From: Solenopsis invicta
Taxonomy: Eukaryota > Arthropoda > Insecta > Hymenoptera > Formicidae
DNA length: 64,000 bases
NCBI RefSeq assembly: GCF_016802725.1
Contig: NC_052665.1
Location: 11,476,501-11,540,500 of the forward strand
Reading direction: 5' to 3'
The first letter of the stretch is position 1. Each line of letters begins with the position of its first letter. The notes under the pieces were generated by a model, which had not been told where the DNA came from, ran no database searches, and saw only the letters and a program-made list of their open reading frames with translations. The translations under genes were made by a program, and so were the position numbers. Of this stretch, positions 23,399 through 35,350 are shown one piece after another.

Positions 23399-26300
23399 AT
23401 GACCGGAAGGACATCGCTAGTAGAACAGAAGAGACTCCAGTGGGCGAGAGAAAGAGGTAGGTAAACTGATAACCAACAATTACTTAAACAATTGACGGAG
23501 GTAATTAATAGGAAGTCTTTATGGAATTTTGTAAAATTTTCTAGATCGGTAAATAGAAGTCTATATACGTAAATTTCCTTGAATTTCAGTTGCAATATCA
23601 ATAGTATCAAGAGTAGATATTAATTTGATCTTTTTTTTTTAAAACCAATTTGCCGTTTATTTGTAAGAAAATCCTACACCTTTCAATCCTCGAAACATTT
23701 GCCATTACTTTCGATGACTTTATCTCATCTTTTAGTTTTTAGGTAACTGACAATTTAAATCCCCTCTCGGAAAAAAGATGACGTTTTGATCTAACGAAGT
23801 CATTAATGTTTTTTCTCACCCATTCTAATATTTTAAAATTCATATTAGAAATGATGTTGGAGCAATCGGAACAGGTAATAATCCGACGGGGCTAGGCTCG
23901 GTATAATAAGGGAGAACTTCTCAACCCAATGAATAAATGACATCCTTCGTCCTTTTTGCGACATGTGGTTGAGCGCTGTCGTGCTGTTAAATGACTTTTC
24001 TCGTTCCGCGATGAGTAAATAATTCTTTCAAGTTTGTCACTTAAATGGACGAGTTGTTGTGCTGATAACATTTTGAATTAATAGTTTGACCAGACTTTAC
24101 TCGTAGTATATTATTATATTCCCTTCATGTATATCTTACACAAAAACACTATAAAACCTTTTGCCATGAATATTCAGTTTCGCAATTGATATTGAAAAGA
24201 GAACAAACATATAATTAAGTCATATTGAGTACGTGTGTACCCAATATGACCTAAACGGCACATTTTCTAAAAATTTTCACTGCATCAATGTAAATATTTG
24301 AAATCATCTCATATTTTAAATTAATGCTTTCTGCCTTGAATCTGGCAATCAGTTTTTAATTTTGAATTCAGCAAAAAATTTGAAAAAAATCGCAAAGCTT
24401 ATAGAGTACAGTGACCTTAATATATTATGTTATATTTTATTATCTATATTTTTATTATAACAATATAATTTTTTTCTATCATTTAATGTAATGCAACAAA
24501 TAAGTAAAAATATATGAACAAATACAGAGGTGCATAGACTTAATTTAATATCTTGTTATTTTAATTTAATTTATTGCATTATTATTTGTGACAAAGATAC
24601 TAAAATAAAATAATACTTATACGCTAAAATAAAATAATAGCTAATAGAAACTCTTTTCGATTATATAGAAGAAATGGCTCGTCTTGGTGTTAATTGGGGA
24701 AATCTAAAGCCAAATAGCAATTACGACCGCACCCACATCCGGTAAATTAATTATTACAAAATATTATTACCATCACAATTTTAATAGAATGCTAATTATT
24801 TTATGTAGCACAATAAAATTATTTATTAGTGCTTAAATTTGTTTTTGCGAACCTTCGCGTTTGTCAGTGCGTAGTGAGAACGTAACTTCAAAGTAGATGA
24901 TCATAAATGTGTATATTATAATAAAAAAACGTTGTGTACAGTATTATTACAATTACAGTATTATTACAGTACAATATATACATTTATGTTCATTTTATTT
25001 TGAAGTTTTATTCTCATAAACACTACGCAATGACAATCGCAAAGGTTCGTAGCAAAATCAAGCAAATTCAAGTTTTATAGATTTATTTTACGAAGCCTAT
25101 TGCATTCGCTTTTAAAATCATTATTTATATATTAATTTATATTTATATATTAATTAATAGTTGTAAAAAGTTATCAATTTTATTAATACAAAAAATATTG
25201 AAGTTCTCTATTCTTGGTGATACATAATGTTTGAAATAAAAAATTTCTGATACAGTACTTACTCGAATGAAGCCAGATTATCCTTGGAGGAAATAAGGGA
25301 TAGGCCTTCCATGCAATCCTCCCGTACGGGACGTTATGGAAGCACCAGTCTTAAGAATCTGGCGATGGAAAGTTCTGAAAGTGGCAGCAACAATCTGAAA
25401 TGCCTTGATTTTAACGGCGGTAGTTTAATTAATCTTCAGGACCAAGTGGAGACTTCGCAACTTAGACGCAGGAGTCCCAGTCTGCCTCCGATTTTCAACA
25501 AGGAGCAACAGCAATATTTCTGTCAGCTGGTATTTTCTGTTATTTCTTTAAATTATATTCGACATATCACTAATTGACATTTGCTAATTCTTGAGATGTT
25601 TGCAAAAAAAAATTCTGAATATTCAATGCAATAAAGAGCTAATACTATTTTTATTTCTCTACAATTAGTTAAATATATAATTACACTAAACTTGTATTTA
25701 AAAATAATGTTATAAAATTTTAATGATTTAAAACATTTAAACTGAAAAACTGTTTTTTGAGTTATGTTGTTATAGTATTAGTTTTATTACAAATAGAAGC
25801 TTCGAAATATCGCGGATATCATCGTTACTTGAATAATTAATCGCTTACCACAAGGTTATTCGCGTGTGGCAGCAATGTTTCATCGATGTCATATAGCTAT
25901 ACAAGATGATCGAATAATTGAGTAGCACGTACGTTTATATTTATACATCGAAGAATTGAAAATATCGGCAAGAATAAGTTGAAAATTCTGTTCTTGTATT
26001 AATCATCACGTATAACATTTTTATATCAAGATGTATTTCATGTCTTCCTTTCAAGCACTTTCTTTAAAGCAGTGATGCATTGATGGAGATTATACGTCTG
26101 AGCAAGTGCAATGTTGATTGTGTAGCAATTTGGAATTCTTGTCGAACCTCGAATTCAAGATTCGATGTCAAGTTAATAACACGCACCTAATCATAATTTC
26201 GTAAATAGCGAGTGACCCTCGATAGTACGTTGTCCTTTTGCGGAGGAAAAGCAAAAGTAAAGCAGTCCGACAAATCAATTCTTATCGCGCGATTGAAGTT

Positions 26301-29300
26301 CAACAACCTCTAGGCTATACATCTCGCTTTCAGACTTAAGAGTGGTGAGCGGACATTAAGTTTGCCCCCGTTAGCCATGCGATTACTGGAACTGCTTATA
26401 GTACAAACGATAGATTTTATCACAGTCGTTGCTCTAAAAAAAAAATTGCGTTTGAACTAAATTATCCTGTGACTGGAATTCAAATTAATTTGATTTCTTT
26501 CTTTTGAGATATTTAAAAATTTGTCTGGAAAATGAAAGAAACTAAATTTTTATTGATATCTCGACTTTTGTCTCTTTCTTTTTTAAATAATTATTGAACT
26601 GCTTGGTTATTCAAAGTTGCAATTTTAAACATATCTTGCATCAAACATTATATTTCTACCTAGAAATTATGCGACAAGTACTGAATTGATATAAAAGTTT
26701 GTAGAGACGTGAAAATTGAAGTAGAAATATGAGAATATTATTAAAAAAAAATGTATGATTGGTGATGAAAAATATTAATGAAAATTAGAAATAAATAAAA
26801 AATAATCCATAGAACAAATAAAAATCTTCAAAATCAATCTCTTGCATTTTTTTTGTACGAGTAACGGTTTCGATGATATAAAGATCTATCTACATTAATA
26901 ATTTGAATGTTTGCATGAGCGATGTTTTTTTCATGAATTTTTACAACTTACAATTACTTCACAAAAAATAAATCTCAATTTTTTTCGCAAAACACGTATC
27001 TCATGTTTTTCTTTGTAGAATATGTATAATATATATAATATTAAAAAAAAAAAAAATATAAAAAAATAAAAAAAAAATAAAAATGACAACGTTTCAAATG
27101 TGCTCGGTTTAGCACGAAACCAGCAATATGAGACCAAATAAATCTGTGTACAAATATTTAAATAAATATCCGATTAATCTAAGAAATATCTAAACGCTAC
27201 AACCTTGTTTCAACCTCATAAATAGGTAATGAATTATTCGCACATATGTGTATATTTATTTAGTTTTAGAGAAAAGTATTGCCATGCAACCGCCCGTGTT
27301 TCCATTATGTATGTAAAAGGGGAAAAATAAAAACTAAGTCATGCATGATTTATGTATGCGTCCAGTCTCCGGCAGGTACGACTGTAATAATATTCAGTCA
27401 ATATGTATATAGAACGCAAGGGAACATAATTCCTTTCTTCACGAAACAACCGGAACTCTCGCCACCCGATCACGCGAGCCAGTCTCTCTCTTCCCGGAGG
27501 CGTCTTATTGTTATCGTTTCGTGCCTTTCAGCAACAACAACCGCATGAATTTGGCGTAGAGGGATCGCGATACCAGTCACAGAGATCGCAAAAATTGGAA
27601 CACTGCCGTTATCGATCCAACGAGCATCGCAACAACCAAAAAGAGGCGCGACAACACGGTTCGGCGGGTGAGGAGCGTGAGGGGGAAACTTCTGGTTACG
27701 CTAGTGATTCCGTGGATGTGCCTCAAACACGGCAAAGTGAGTCCTTCTAAACCCTAGTCCCTAAATTACACGTAAATATTAGAAGTGACATGCTCTTGAC
27801 CAAGAAAATTAAAAGAAATATTTTATAATAAAAGAAGCGTCGTTCGATGCATATCTAGATAAATATTAACACTTATTCCTCATACCTTCCTTTTTTATTT
27901 CTCACTCATCGTCACGAGGTCATTAACCTTTTTTAAAAATCCTTCTGTTAAAGGGTTACATTGTAAAGAATCGGTTTTCAACTGCATTTTTACTTAGTTT
28001 CAATCTTTTAGTATATAATTAAAAGATAAAATGGCAATAGCAATTGGGAAAACTATGTAATTTTACCAAATATGTGAACAAAGTTATGGCAGGATAATTT
28101 TAAAAAAATCATAACTGCCTTAAAAATGATAAAAAATAACTGATTTCAAGAAGAGATTGAAGTTAAAGGAACATATTTTTATAAAAAAAATCAGCAGATG
28201 ATATGAAATGTTTATAGCTTAAGTCCTGTGATTTTAATAAATTTAGGATAAAAAAGTAAAAATTATATTTTTATATTTATTTAATAAATTATAAATAAAA
28301 CATAGGCTAAGGCGGTTATAGCAAGATCTGGGTGTTCAAATAATATTTTATGTGATTTTTATATAATTTCCAATTCATTTAAACTTATATTTATATATTT
28401 GTTTAAACTACATGTGTACATACATACACATGTATAGAGGAGAGATGGGGGTCGTGAGATACGTATGATTTAATAGCTCGTTAATATTACGTATTAATCA
28501 TAAGCTATTTACAAAATTTAATCATGTTCTTATATTATAAGAAAAGACTAAAGCATCTCCTTAAATAAAAATGTTTATGAAATGTATTTTACAAACATAA
28601 TAGTAATTCAGAATGTATTCCTTCTTTTCAATAAAGTTTTCATATTTTTTTACTTTTTACTCAAGAAGCTTTGCCTGACAAAGCAGCATCCAGAATGGAA
28701 ATGACGGAGAAAACGTGGCAAAATCCTTACTGCCCTACTCCGGAAAGTTCACTGCCACCGTCGAGAAGGCTTTCGCCAGGCAGAATGGGTGAACTCAACA
28801 GGCCAAGATGGGGTAGCGTTTGGGCTCAAGACTCAGCGAAGGGCGATCCACCGCCGCCTTCTTGGCTGTCAAGATTAGGACAGTCAAGTCAAGTAATGAT
28901 TATTAAGAGTTTGTTGAACGTCTTTAAAGTTACATATATGCTTTCGGTCTCGGGATTCGAACCTTGGTATATGTGACGTTTTTTACGAAGAAGACATTAA
29001 TTAATACACATGCAAATACCTTTGGTTTTTCACGGTATTATGTATTTGATTTATTTCAATTGAGCCTATTGGACAACAAGTTTCAAAAATAAAATGCTCA
29101 TTTTTTTTTATCAAGGTTTTAGTAATTAATCACGACAGCGCCAGTAGCCCGGATAGTTCAACGACTGATTCAACTGGCTCCGACGTCAACAAGATATCTT
29201 ATCTTCGAGGTCAGAATATTCCAATGGACGCGGAGATCCTTCAGGAGCGGGAAATGAGACGGCAGAAGGCGTTGGAGCTTCAAAATGCCATCAAGCAACA

Positions 29301-32300
29301 GCTCGAAGAGAAAGATAGGCAGAGAAAAGAGGAAAAGGAGCGGCGAATGAGAGAAGAAATGTTGGAGGATGAACGAATCCGGCGAGAGAGAGAAAGAGAC
29401 AAAGAAAGGTAATGCAAATATCAAATATTTAAAAAAAACAGAAACTAGAACTTGTAAAGTTATAAATCGCATTCATTGGATTCATTCGTTCACTATAGAT
29501 TCGAGAAGGAAAAGCGAATGACACGCGAGAAAGAGGAGGCGAAGCTAAGAAAGGCACAAGCGATGCGTGAGGTACTCCAAGCTGCGGAGCAACTGGCGAA
29601 GGAAGAGAAAAAGAATCGATGGAAACGAGAAGAGCACTTTAATAGGGACACCGACGTGGTGACGCAGTCTTCCAATAACTCGAACACAAACATAAATGAC
29701 AAATGCGAAGAACAAAATTATTCTCAAGTGCAGAAACAAATCTCGGTAAAGAAATATAGACTTCCTCAGCTCATCAAAAAGTGTTTCAATTCGTATAAAA
29801 AAAAATCTAAAAATTTTTCTAAAAAGTTATAGAATATATAATTGTTATAGAAATTCCGAAATTTATATAAAAGTTTGAAAAATTTATATAAAAATTTGTA
29901 AGATAAATTTGCACTACAGGAAAGCGCAAGCTCAATCAATTATCCCGAGGAGAAGTTTAGTCCAAAGAACGTCAAAGAAGCCGAAAATTATCGAAAGAAC
30001 GAGAACAACAAAGATTCGAGGGAAGTTTGTTCACAAACAGAGAATTACGTGGACAAGTCGGAGAAGACTACGCAGCAGGATCTAAACCCGAGATCCCTTC
30101 AGGTTCCCGTGAGCAAAGACGTGGCAATCGTGTTGAGCGGCCGGTTGGAGGACTCGGAGATTCTAAGTAAAACAAATCTGCAGCTGGTAAACTTGGTAAT
30201 GACACCGAGTCCGCGCCGATTCGCAGAGAACACCGCGGACTACTTCTCGCTGGGGTTCAACACGATTGTGATGAACAACGGAAGCCCTAGGAATCCGAGA
30301 AGGTCCGCGAAGGATGCTTCGTCGACCGTTGTGGAGAACAGACTGTTGACGCCGAGCAAATACAGAATGCCGACTGGCCGAGATTTCGGCACACAGACGG
30401 ACGTGGAATCCGATGTCCAGGAACTGCGCGAGAAGCTGCAGGATCAGTTGATCAGAGACCAAGGTACTACAAAGGACCGGAAGGACACGACAAACGCCAA
30501 CAGAAGAAACGTTGAAAAGTGAGTCGCCCAACTCGCGATCTCGATGTCGCATTTCCCGCATTTGGCTTCTTAGAGCCAAAACGACGACTGTGTCCTCCCC
30601 TGCATGCGGTAGTATGTGCCGGTAATTATCGTTTTTTATTTCATATATGTATAATTTGATAAGCTTGATGGTCGTAAAGACGCTTTATCGTAAAATGTCT
30701 GTCGAACCGCGCAAGGAAAGTTCTCAGTAAGTTAAACGCTTTTAATCGTTTTTCTTAAGAATAAAAAGCATACACACAAAAAATTATTAAATAAAAAGTA
30801 ATATATTTTATTTAATAATCATTGTTTCATATGTAAATAAAGTATATTCTCGGTTATTTATAAAAAATATGATATTTTATATATAATTTATATATAATCT
30901 TTTTTAAAAAATTTAACAATCTTAAGGTAGTACACTCCTGATAATATCATTCAAAAATTAAGTCCTATCGCTCGGTGGCTTATACTTCTACTTCCGCCAG
31001 TAAGAGATAACTTTTGGTTACTCCTGTCTTTGTCAGTATTGAAACGGTCAATCTCATTGTAATTGCACGAGCATGTCAACATCTTCTAGTACAATGTATA
31101 ATTTCAATTTCAAGAAATTCTTATTATTTTCAATTCGCGAGTGCACTACCTTAACACTTACTCTCCTTTGTCATTTTTTTGTTTCCAAGTCGTCTTCGTA
31201 ACATAACTTAAGTTTTACGCTTCTATTAAAAGATTACACTATAATGACATGGCTTTCAATCGCAGTTTTATTTAGTTTTCACCTTCTAATATAAGATTAA
31301 AAAGTGAAATGATAATAACAATTGGTAAGACTAATGTATTAATTTTGGCAAATATGTGAACAAAGTCACGACAAATGCAGAGTAGTTTTTGAAAAAATTA
31401 TAACATCTTAAAAATTATCATAAATAATAATTCTAAGAAGAAATTGAAGTTAAAGTATCACATTTAAAAAAAAAACAATGTTGAAAATATGACTTCACGT
31501 GGGAAAGTAAGTGTTTAATTTTAAGAAAAGTATTATATTTTTATTTTAATATTATAATAGTTATCTAAAGAACACAATATGATTGTTTTGATAATAATAT
31601 TAAACGATTCTAATTTTTTATTTAAAGATATTGTTATTTTTTCCAATATTCCTTCCTCTTAACTCACAAAAATTATTATTGAATGAGAATATATATCTTT
31701 TTATGAAAAAGTATAAAATTTGTTTATATAAGTAAGTTACATTTAATTTTATATGATCTTTGTATAATCTCATTTCAGTATTTAATATTTCGAAAAACAT
31801 TCTCGAAACAATATTTCTTTTTTTTCTATAGTCAGTTACTCTTTGCTTTTTAAAATTGTCACAGTATTTGTAGTATTATTTTTCTTAGAATTTCCAAATT
31901 TGTTGTTTGAATTTTGAATGCAAGTATCTGCTAAACTTAAGCAAAGCTTAAATCTGTTATCGTTATCATCTGTAGAAAATGCTTTAAAAATTTATCAAAA
32001 AAATTACGATACCTCAATAATTTTTTGAAGATCGAATAATGTGGGTCCCGGTGAAGAAATCCCTATAAAAACTTTACCGCGATCTAAATCGCAGCCCAGA
32101 ACTACGCTCGATAGTAGACCGCGATGGAATGCTAACCGGTAATTAAAGATACTACAATAAATTAAATATAATTGTATTTAAATTATTTGTTCAACAAATA
32201 TCGCGAATGTAATAATGATTAAAGACACTTTTAGTCCAGGTACACGATATCGAACGCAAAGCGAGAAAGATCCGCATTATCAGAGACGACTGCGTTTAAG

Positions 32301-33612
32301 AAGACGACAAATCGAGTCCAGCGATGAAGGATCTAGGTAAAGAAATTGCGAAAAAGTAAAACTAATTAAATTAAATTTTTAGTAAAAATGTAACGACGTT
32401 ACCGTTACCGTTACATACAGAAAAAAGTAACGCTTGTTACCGTAAAAAAGTAATAAAAACGATAACAATAATGCTACGAGTAATGCGTTACTTCTCAACC
32501 TTGCATAATTGTTGCAAATTAATCAAAATGTTAAATTTTTGCCAGATCTCCGTCCCCCGACCGGCGGAAATCAAATAACGGAAAGTCGAAGAATCGAAAT
32601 ACCATGAGGCGTACAGCGAAACCTGAGAATTATGACGCCGATCTGTCAATGGATAGTCTAAATTCTGTTGTGCCCCTACGGATCGACAAAGATGGAAAAA
32701 TTAATGTCGAGGAGCATACTGAAAAATTACGATCAAAAAATGCGAATCACTCAAAACGAGCAAACGATGATAGCTCTAATGTCTGGTGCGGACAAGAAAT
32801 CTTGTCGACATTATCATCATTGAAAAGCGTATGTAACAAGCAGAAAATATTTAATTACGATGTGTAGTCTTTGCACAATTATTAAAAAAACAGAGTTGTG
32901 GGCAAGATAATATTCTTTTTAAACTATAATATATAAATTAATTTACAAGTAATAGCTTATAAAATTAATTCAGTTATGCTAAGATTAAATTAAGTTAATT
33001 TTGAAAAGCATTCATATTAAATTAGAATATTGTAATTTTTTAAAATTACATTATTCTAAATGACAAATAATTATAGATCAGTAAATAAACTTAATATTTT
33101 ATTCATAAATTAGGAGATTTGGACTTTAATAAATCGAAAAATAAAGTATTTTTTAACACCATATAAATTTTTTATTTGAAGAGATAGATAAATAGTGTCT
33201 TTCTGTTTTCAAAATATGTAATATTGTTTTAAAAAATAAGCTGCAAAATTAGAATAAATATAAAGATATATTACAATACATAATAACGTTCTAAATAAAT
33301 GCACGTATTCAGTAATTACAATTTAATTACTACTCAATCCTGTTAACAAACTTTGAAAATCACACAAAGTAATACAAATTATAAATTATCTCACTAAATA
33401 TTTAATTTCTATTTTTATATCAACAATTTATTGATCAAAGTAAAATTTTGACATTCTTCAAGATCGAATTGTATATTGTTAATGGACTTTCGAAAGAGTT
33501 TCGGTATTCATCAAGACACATTATCTTTCTTTTCCAGGGACTTCTAATGAAGCAGATCGAGTGGGACTCTGAGCGATGCCTGGTCTCGCCCATTGCATCC
33601 GAAACCTTTTAA
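23399..33612 (+). CDS. CCDC66: CCDC66-like coiled-coil protein, complete
   Basis: Twelve exons: 23399-23456, 24669-24741, 25256-25529, 27532-27736, 28666-28892, 29116-29408, 29499-29745, 29920-30518, 32031-32138, 32235-32336, 32546-32828, 33538-33612. All junctions are GT-AG and phases close to 847 codons plus TAA. The start reads MTGRTSLVEQKRLQWARER. A long charged coiled coil (about 316-425) spans exons 6-7, with EMRRQKALELQNAIKQQLEE and KAQAMREVLQAAEQLAKEEK, the recognisable CCDC66 block. The remainder is serine/arginine-rich and probably disordered; the C terminus is GLLMKQIEWDSERC. Vertebrate CCDC66 (about 950 residues) is a centrosome, microtubule and ciliary protein. Exons 2 and 5 have tandem NAGNAG acceptors, so isoforms differing by one residue are expected. 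Introns hold a mariner relic and several MITEs. The family call rests mainly on the coiled-coil block. Confidence 0.82.
23640..24190 (-). pseudogene. Decayed mariner transposase, antisense in CCDC66-like intron 1
   Basis: The minus strand, read with frame changes, shows mariner landmarks in the correct order. These are AKLNIHGKR (family A-K-P-N-I-H-G), then IIIYYE, TINSKCYQ, QHDSAQPHVAKRTKD (the Q-H-D-N-A-R-P-H region with its catalytic Asp), EVLPYY, LAPSDYYLFRLLQHHF (the third acidic position region) and DKVIESNGKCFED. Several in-frame stops and at least three frameshifts disable it. The N-terminal DNA-binding half and the terminal repeats were not found. Confidence 0.85.
24217..24254. repeat. 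Short perfect-stem hairpin
   Basis: AGGTCATATTGGGTAC on the minus strand pairs with AAGTCATATTGAGTAC around a GTGT loop, with one or two mismatches. Nothing ties it to a function. Confidence 0.6.
24830..25075. mobile_element. Long-TIR MITE in CCDC66-like intron 2
   Basis: The left arm has GCGAACCTTCGCGTTTGTCA then GTGCGTAGTG and ATCATAAATGTGTATATT. The inverted right arm has ACGAACCTTTGCGATTGTCA then TTGCGTAGTG and AACATAAATGTATATATT. Arms of about 90 bp leave a short centre with two ACAGTATTATTAC copies. Confidence 0.75.
25530..27531 (+). other. CCDC66-like intron 3
   Basis: Two kilobases, AT-rich, with an A-rich tract near 27042-27080 and slightly GC-richer patches near 26200-26400 and 27430-27530. 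I see no element or exon that I can name. The plus open frame at 27279-27548 runs out of the intron into exon 4 in the wrong frame and is not supported. Confidence 0.5.
27978..28200 (+). repeat. Intronic repeat, copy A (CCDC66-like intron 4)
   Basis: Contains AAATATGTGAACAAAGTTAT and AGATTGAAGTTAAAGGA, matched in order at 31255-31475 in intron 8 of the same gene. Direct orientation, roughly three quarters identical by eye. Confidence 0.6.
28930..28975 (-). repeat. Possible Pol III B-box fragment
   Basis: The minus strand contains GGTTCGAATCC, a perfect B-box, just 3' of CCDC66-like exon 5. No acceptor or anticodon stem folds around it, so it may be a SINE fragment or chance. Confidence 0.25.
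30926..31150. mobile_element. piggyBac-like MITE in CCDC66-like intron 8
   Basis: TTAA (30922-30925) + GGTAGTACACTC is mirrored by GAGTGCACTACC + TTAA (31151-31154). TTAA duplication with short perfect ends is the piggyBac hallmark. The 225-bp interior has no transposase. Confidence 0.8.
31255..31475 (+). repeat. Intronic repeat, copy B (CCDC66-like intron 8)
   Basis: Shares AAATATGTGAACAAAGTCA and GAAATTGAAGTTAAAG with copy A at 27978-28200. It lies immediately right of the piggyBac-like MITE. Confidence 0.6.
31551..31800. repeat. Dispersed repeat, copy 1 (AACACAATATGATTGT family)
   Basis: ATTATAATAGTTATCTAAAG + AACACAATATG through to TATTTAATATTTCGAAAA matches 51594-51857 in order and orientation. 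The interior is poorly conserved. Confidence 0.55.
32385..32510. repeat. GTAACG/CGTTAC-rich repeat fragment
   Basis: Dense TTACCGTTAC, AAGTAACGC and GCGTTACTTCTCAACCTTGC words in CCDC66-like intron 10. They form many short inverted repeats, characteristic of a decayed repetitive element. Confidence 0.5.
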
Positions 33613-33780
33613 CTGCAAGATTTCCTATCCGTCAGAACCATCATTTTGTTTTTTTTTGTTTGCGTAGAAAGTGAGATCGAGTAAAGTGCGAAAGGGATTT
33701 TGTCGAGGAATATTGTTTGCTTTTTCGAGCAAATAATGAGACGGACTCAAAATTTCTTTCTCGCGTTACAGATTTAAATA

Positions 33781-35160
33781 ATGGCTTTTCAACTAGACGA
33801 TCTACTGAAGGACGACAAGAAAGATGCAAATTTGATACCCGATTTAAGTAAAACGACTTGCAATTCTTACGAGGAATTCCGACGACTCAAGGAATACTGT
33901 CCGGAATTTAAGATTAAACCGGAAAAGGTGATTCGAGACCATTCTAATAACGTACAAGTTTGTAGCATGATAAAATATTACGTCCTATTATTATTATTAT
34001 ATAAACCGATTATTTGAAATCATTTGAAAACGACGTAAATCTGAGGTCGAAACGTTGTGAATAAAGTTAATTATTAAACACAATTTGCCAGATTGTTGAC
34101 TAATTTCTAATTATTTAGTATGTTATGATCTGATTAGAAAAAAATTACATATAGGTAAAACGGGAAGATACGAAGGTTCGCGATAAAGAGTTTTCTTGGA
34201 AATCAACCAAGAAAGAACTCAAAAACATTGGCCGGGAATGGACTTATGGGGATCCAATTCCGCCCGATATGAGAGAATTGGATCTGCAGGAACTGCAACA
34301 AATCGCCATCGATTGGCGGATGCTAACTCCAATTAGACCAAAACTTCGCCAGGACGAAGAAATGTTTTCAAGATTGGTAAAGGTCTATGTATTACGTAAT
34401 TCAGTTTTTTTAATAAGATAACTCCGGTATATACGCCACACCAGCCAAAAACTTAATTTATCAAGTATTATTTATTATGTTTAAAAAAAATAAGTTATAT
34501 CATTAAAAACGTCATACTGTCTATTATTAAAAATGTACAAAAAATTAGAAATAATAATTTTTTTTTTAGACCAGGAAAGTTAGGTATTTTTTTACGTGTG
34601 GGCAAAATTGCCAAAATACGTTTATTAAATATATTTTGAATCTGTATTGCTTGGTTTCGTTTTTCAAGGTGGAGATGGGTAAATTAGAGGCAAAGACTAT
34701 AATGAAAGAGCGTCGATCGCCAACGAGTCCTATTAGACGAAGCAAAAATCGCGCAGGAATAATCGAAAGCAGTGTAAAAACCTGCAGGGAATGCGGCGAG
34801 GAGTATTGCTTCGGTGAATTTTGTGGGGATGTCCTTTACGATTCCTTCACGAGGGTAACGATCGCTGTCCCGCAGTCAAAGATCAAAATATCCGCAGATG
34901 CCGAGGCTATAATCGCCAATATGGACCGTAAGAAGAAGAGGAAAAAAGGAAAAAAAAGTCAAAGAAAAATCAAAAGTAAGAGCAGAATATCCAGAAAGTC
35001 CGCCAGGCTGTTGGTTAACAACAAGGCGAGAAGATCGATAACGGATCTCGAAAGCAAAACTGTTAAAGCGAAAAATATCGGAGGGCAAAGTGAAAAGCCA
35101 ATGAAACAGTTTAAGAGGAAATGTAGCAAGCATACAAAAAAAGGTGTTTTACGCAAGTAA
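33781..35160 (+). CDS. Uncharacterised basic protein with a Cys motif, complete
   Basis: Three exons, 33781-33927, 34155-34376 and 34669-35160, in phase to 286 codons plus TAA. I do not recognise the family. The N-terminal part (1-123) is mixed charged, with KELKNIGREWTYGDPIPPDM and LQQIAIDWRMLTPIRPKL. Residues about 157-170 contain CRECGEEYCFGEFC, a C-x2-C-x4-C-x4-C pattern that could bind zinc. Beyond about 195 the protein is very rich in Lys/Arg (KKKRKKGKKSQRK), suggesting nuclear or nucleic-acid-associated location; that is inference. The ATG lies 9 bases after a strong acceptor (TTTCTTTCTCGCGTTACAG, ending 33771), so a 5' noncoding exon probably exists upstream, within or before the CCDC66-like gene. 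A weaker donor 33 bp further on (CAA|GTTTGT) is also in phase. Reading through exon 1 gives a 78-codon form followed by AATAAA (34060-34065). Confidence 0.8.
34060..34065 (+). terminator. Candidate poly(A) signal AATAAA
   Basis: First AATAAA after the CCDC66-like stop codon (33610-33612). It lies in intron 1 of the next gene, 43 bp after the stop of the read-through 78-codon frame. It could end either the CCDC66-like transcript or a short form of the next gene. Confidence 0.4.
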
Positions 35161-35240
35161 CAATAATTACGATATTGAATCAAGAACAATTGGGAGGTTT
35201 CCCATATAAGATCGATTGTTACAACAATCTGTATACAGAC

Positions 35241-35350
35241 AGCTTCTAAAAAGGTTTCAACATTCATTTCTTTCACATTTCATGTGCAACATTTCTGACA
35301 GGATTTTGCAAAATATGAAATGTTACAACAGAAATGTGTTTCTAAAATTT
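35241..35350 (+). repeat. Dispersed repeat, plus-oriented partner of 21767-21870
   Basis: AAAGGTTTCAACATTCATTT then TCACATTTCATGTGCAACA and TTTTGCAAAATATGAAATG. It partly falls in the 3' UTR of the unknown gene. Confidence 0.55.

Noticed and set aside
30163..30579. 138-codon minus-strand frame
   Set aside because: Antisense of CCDC66-like exon 8, which is in phase with both neighbours.
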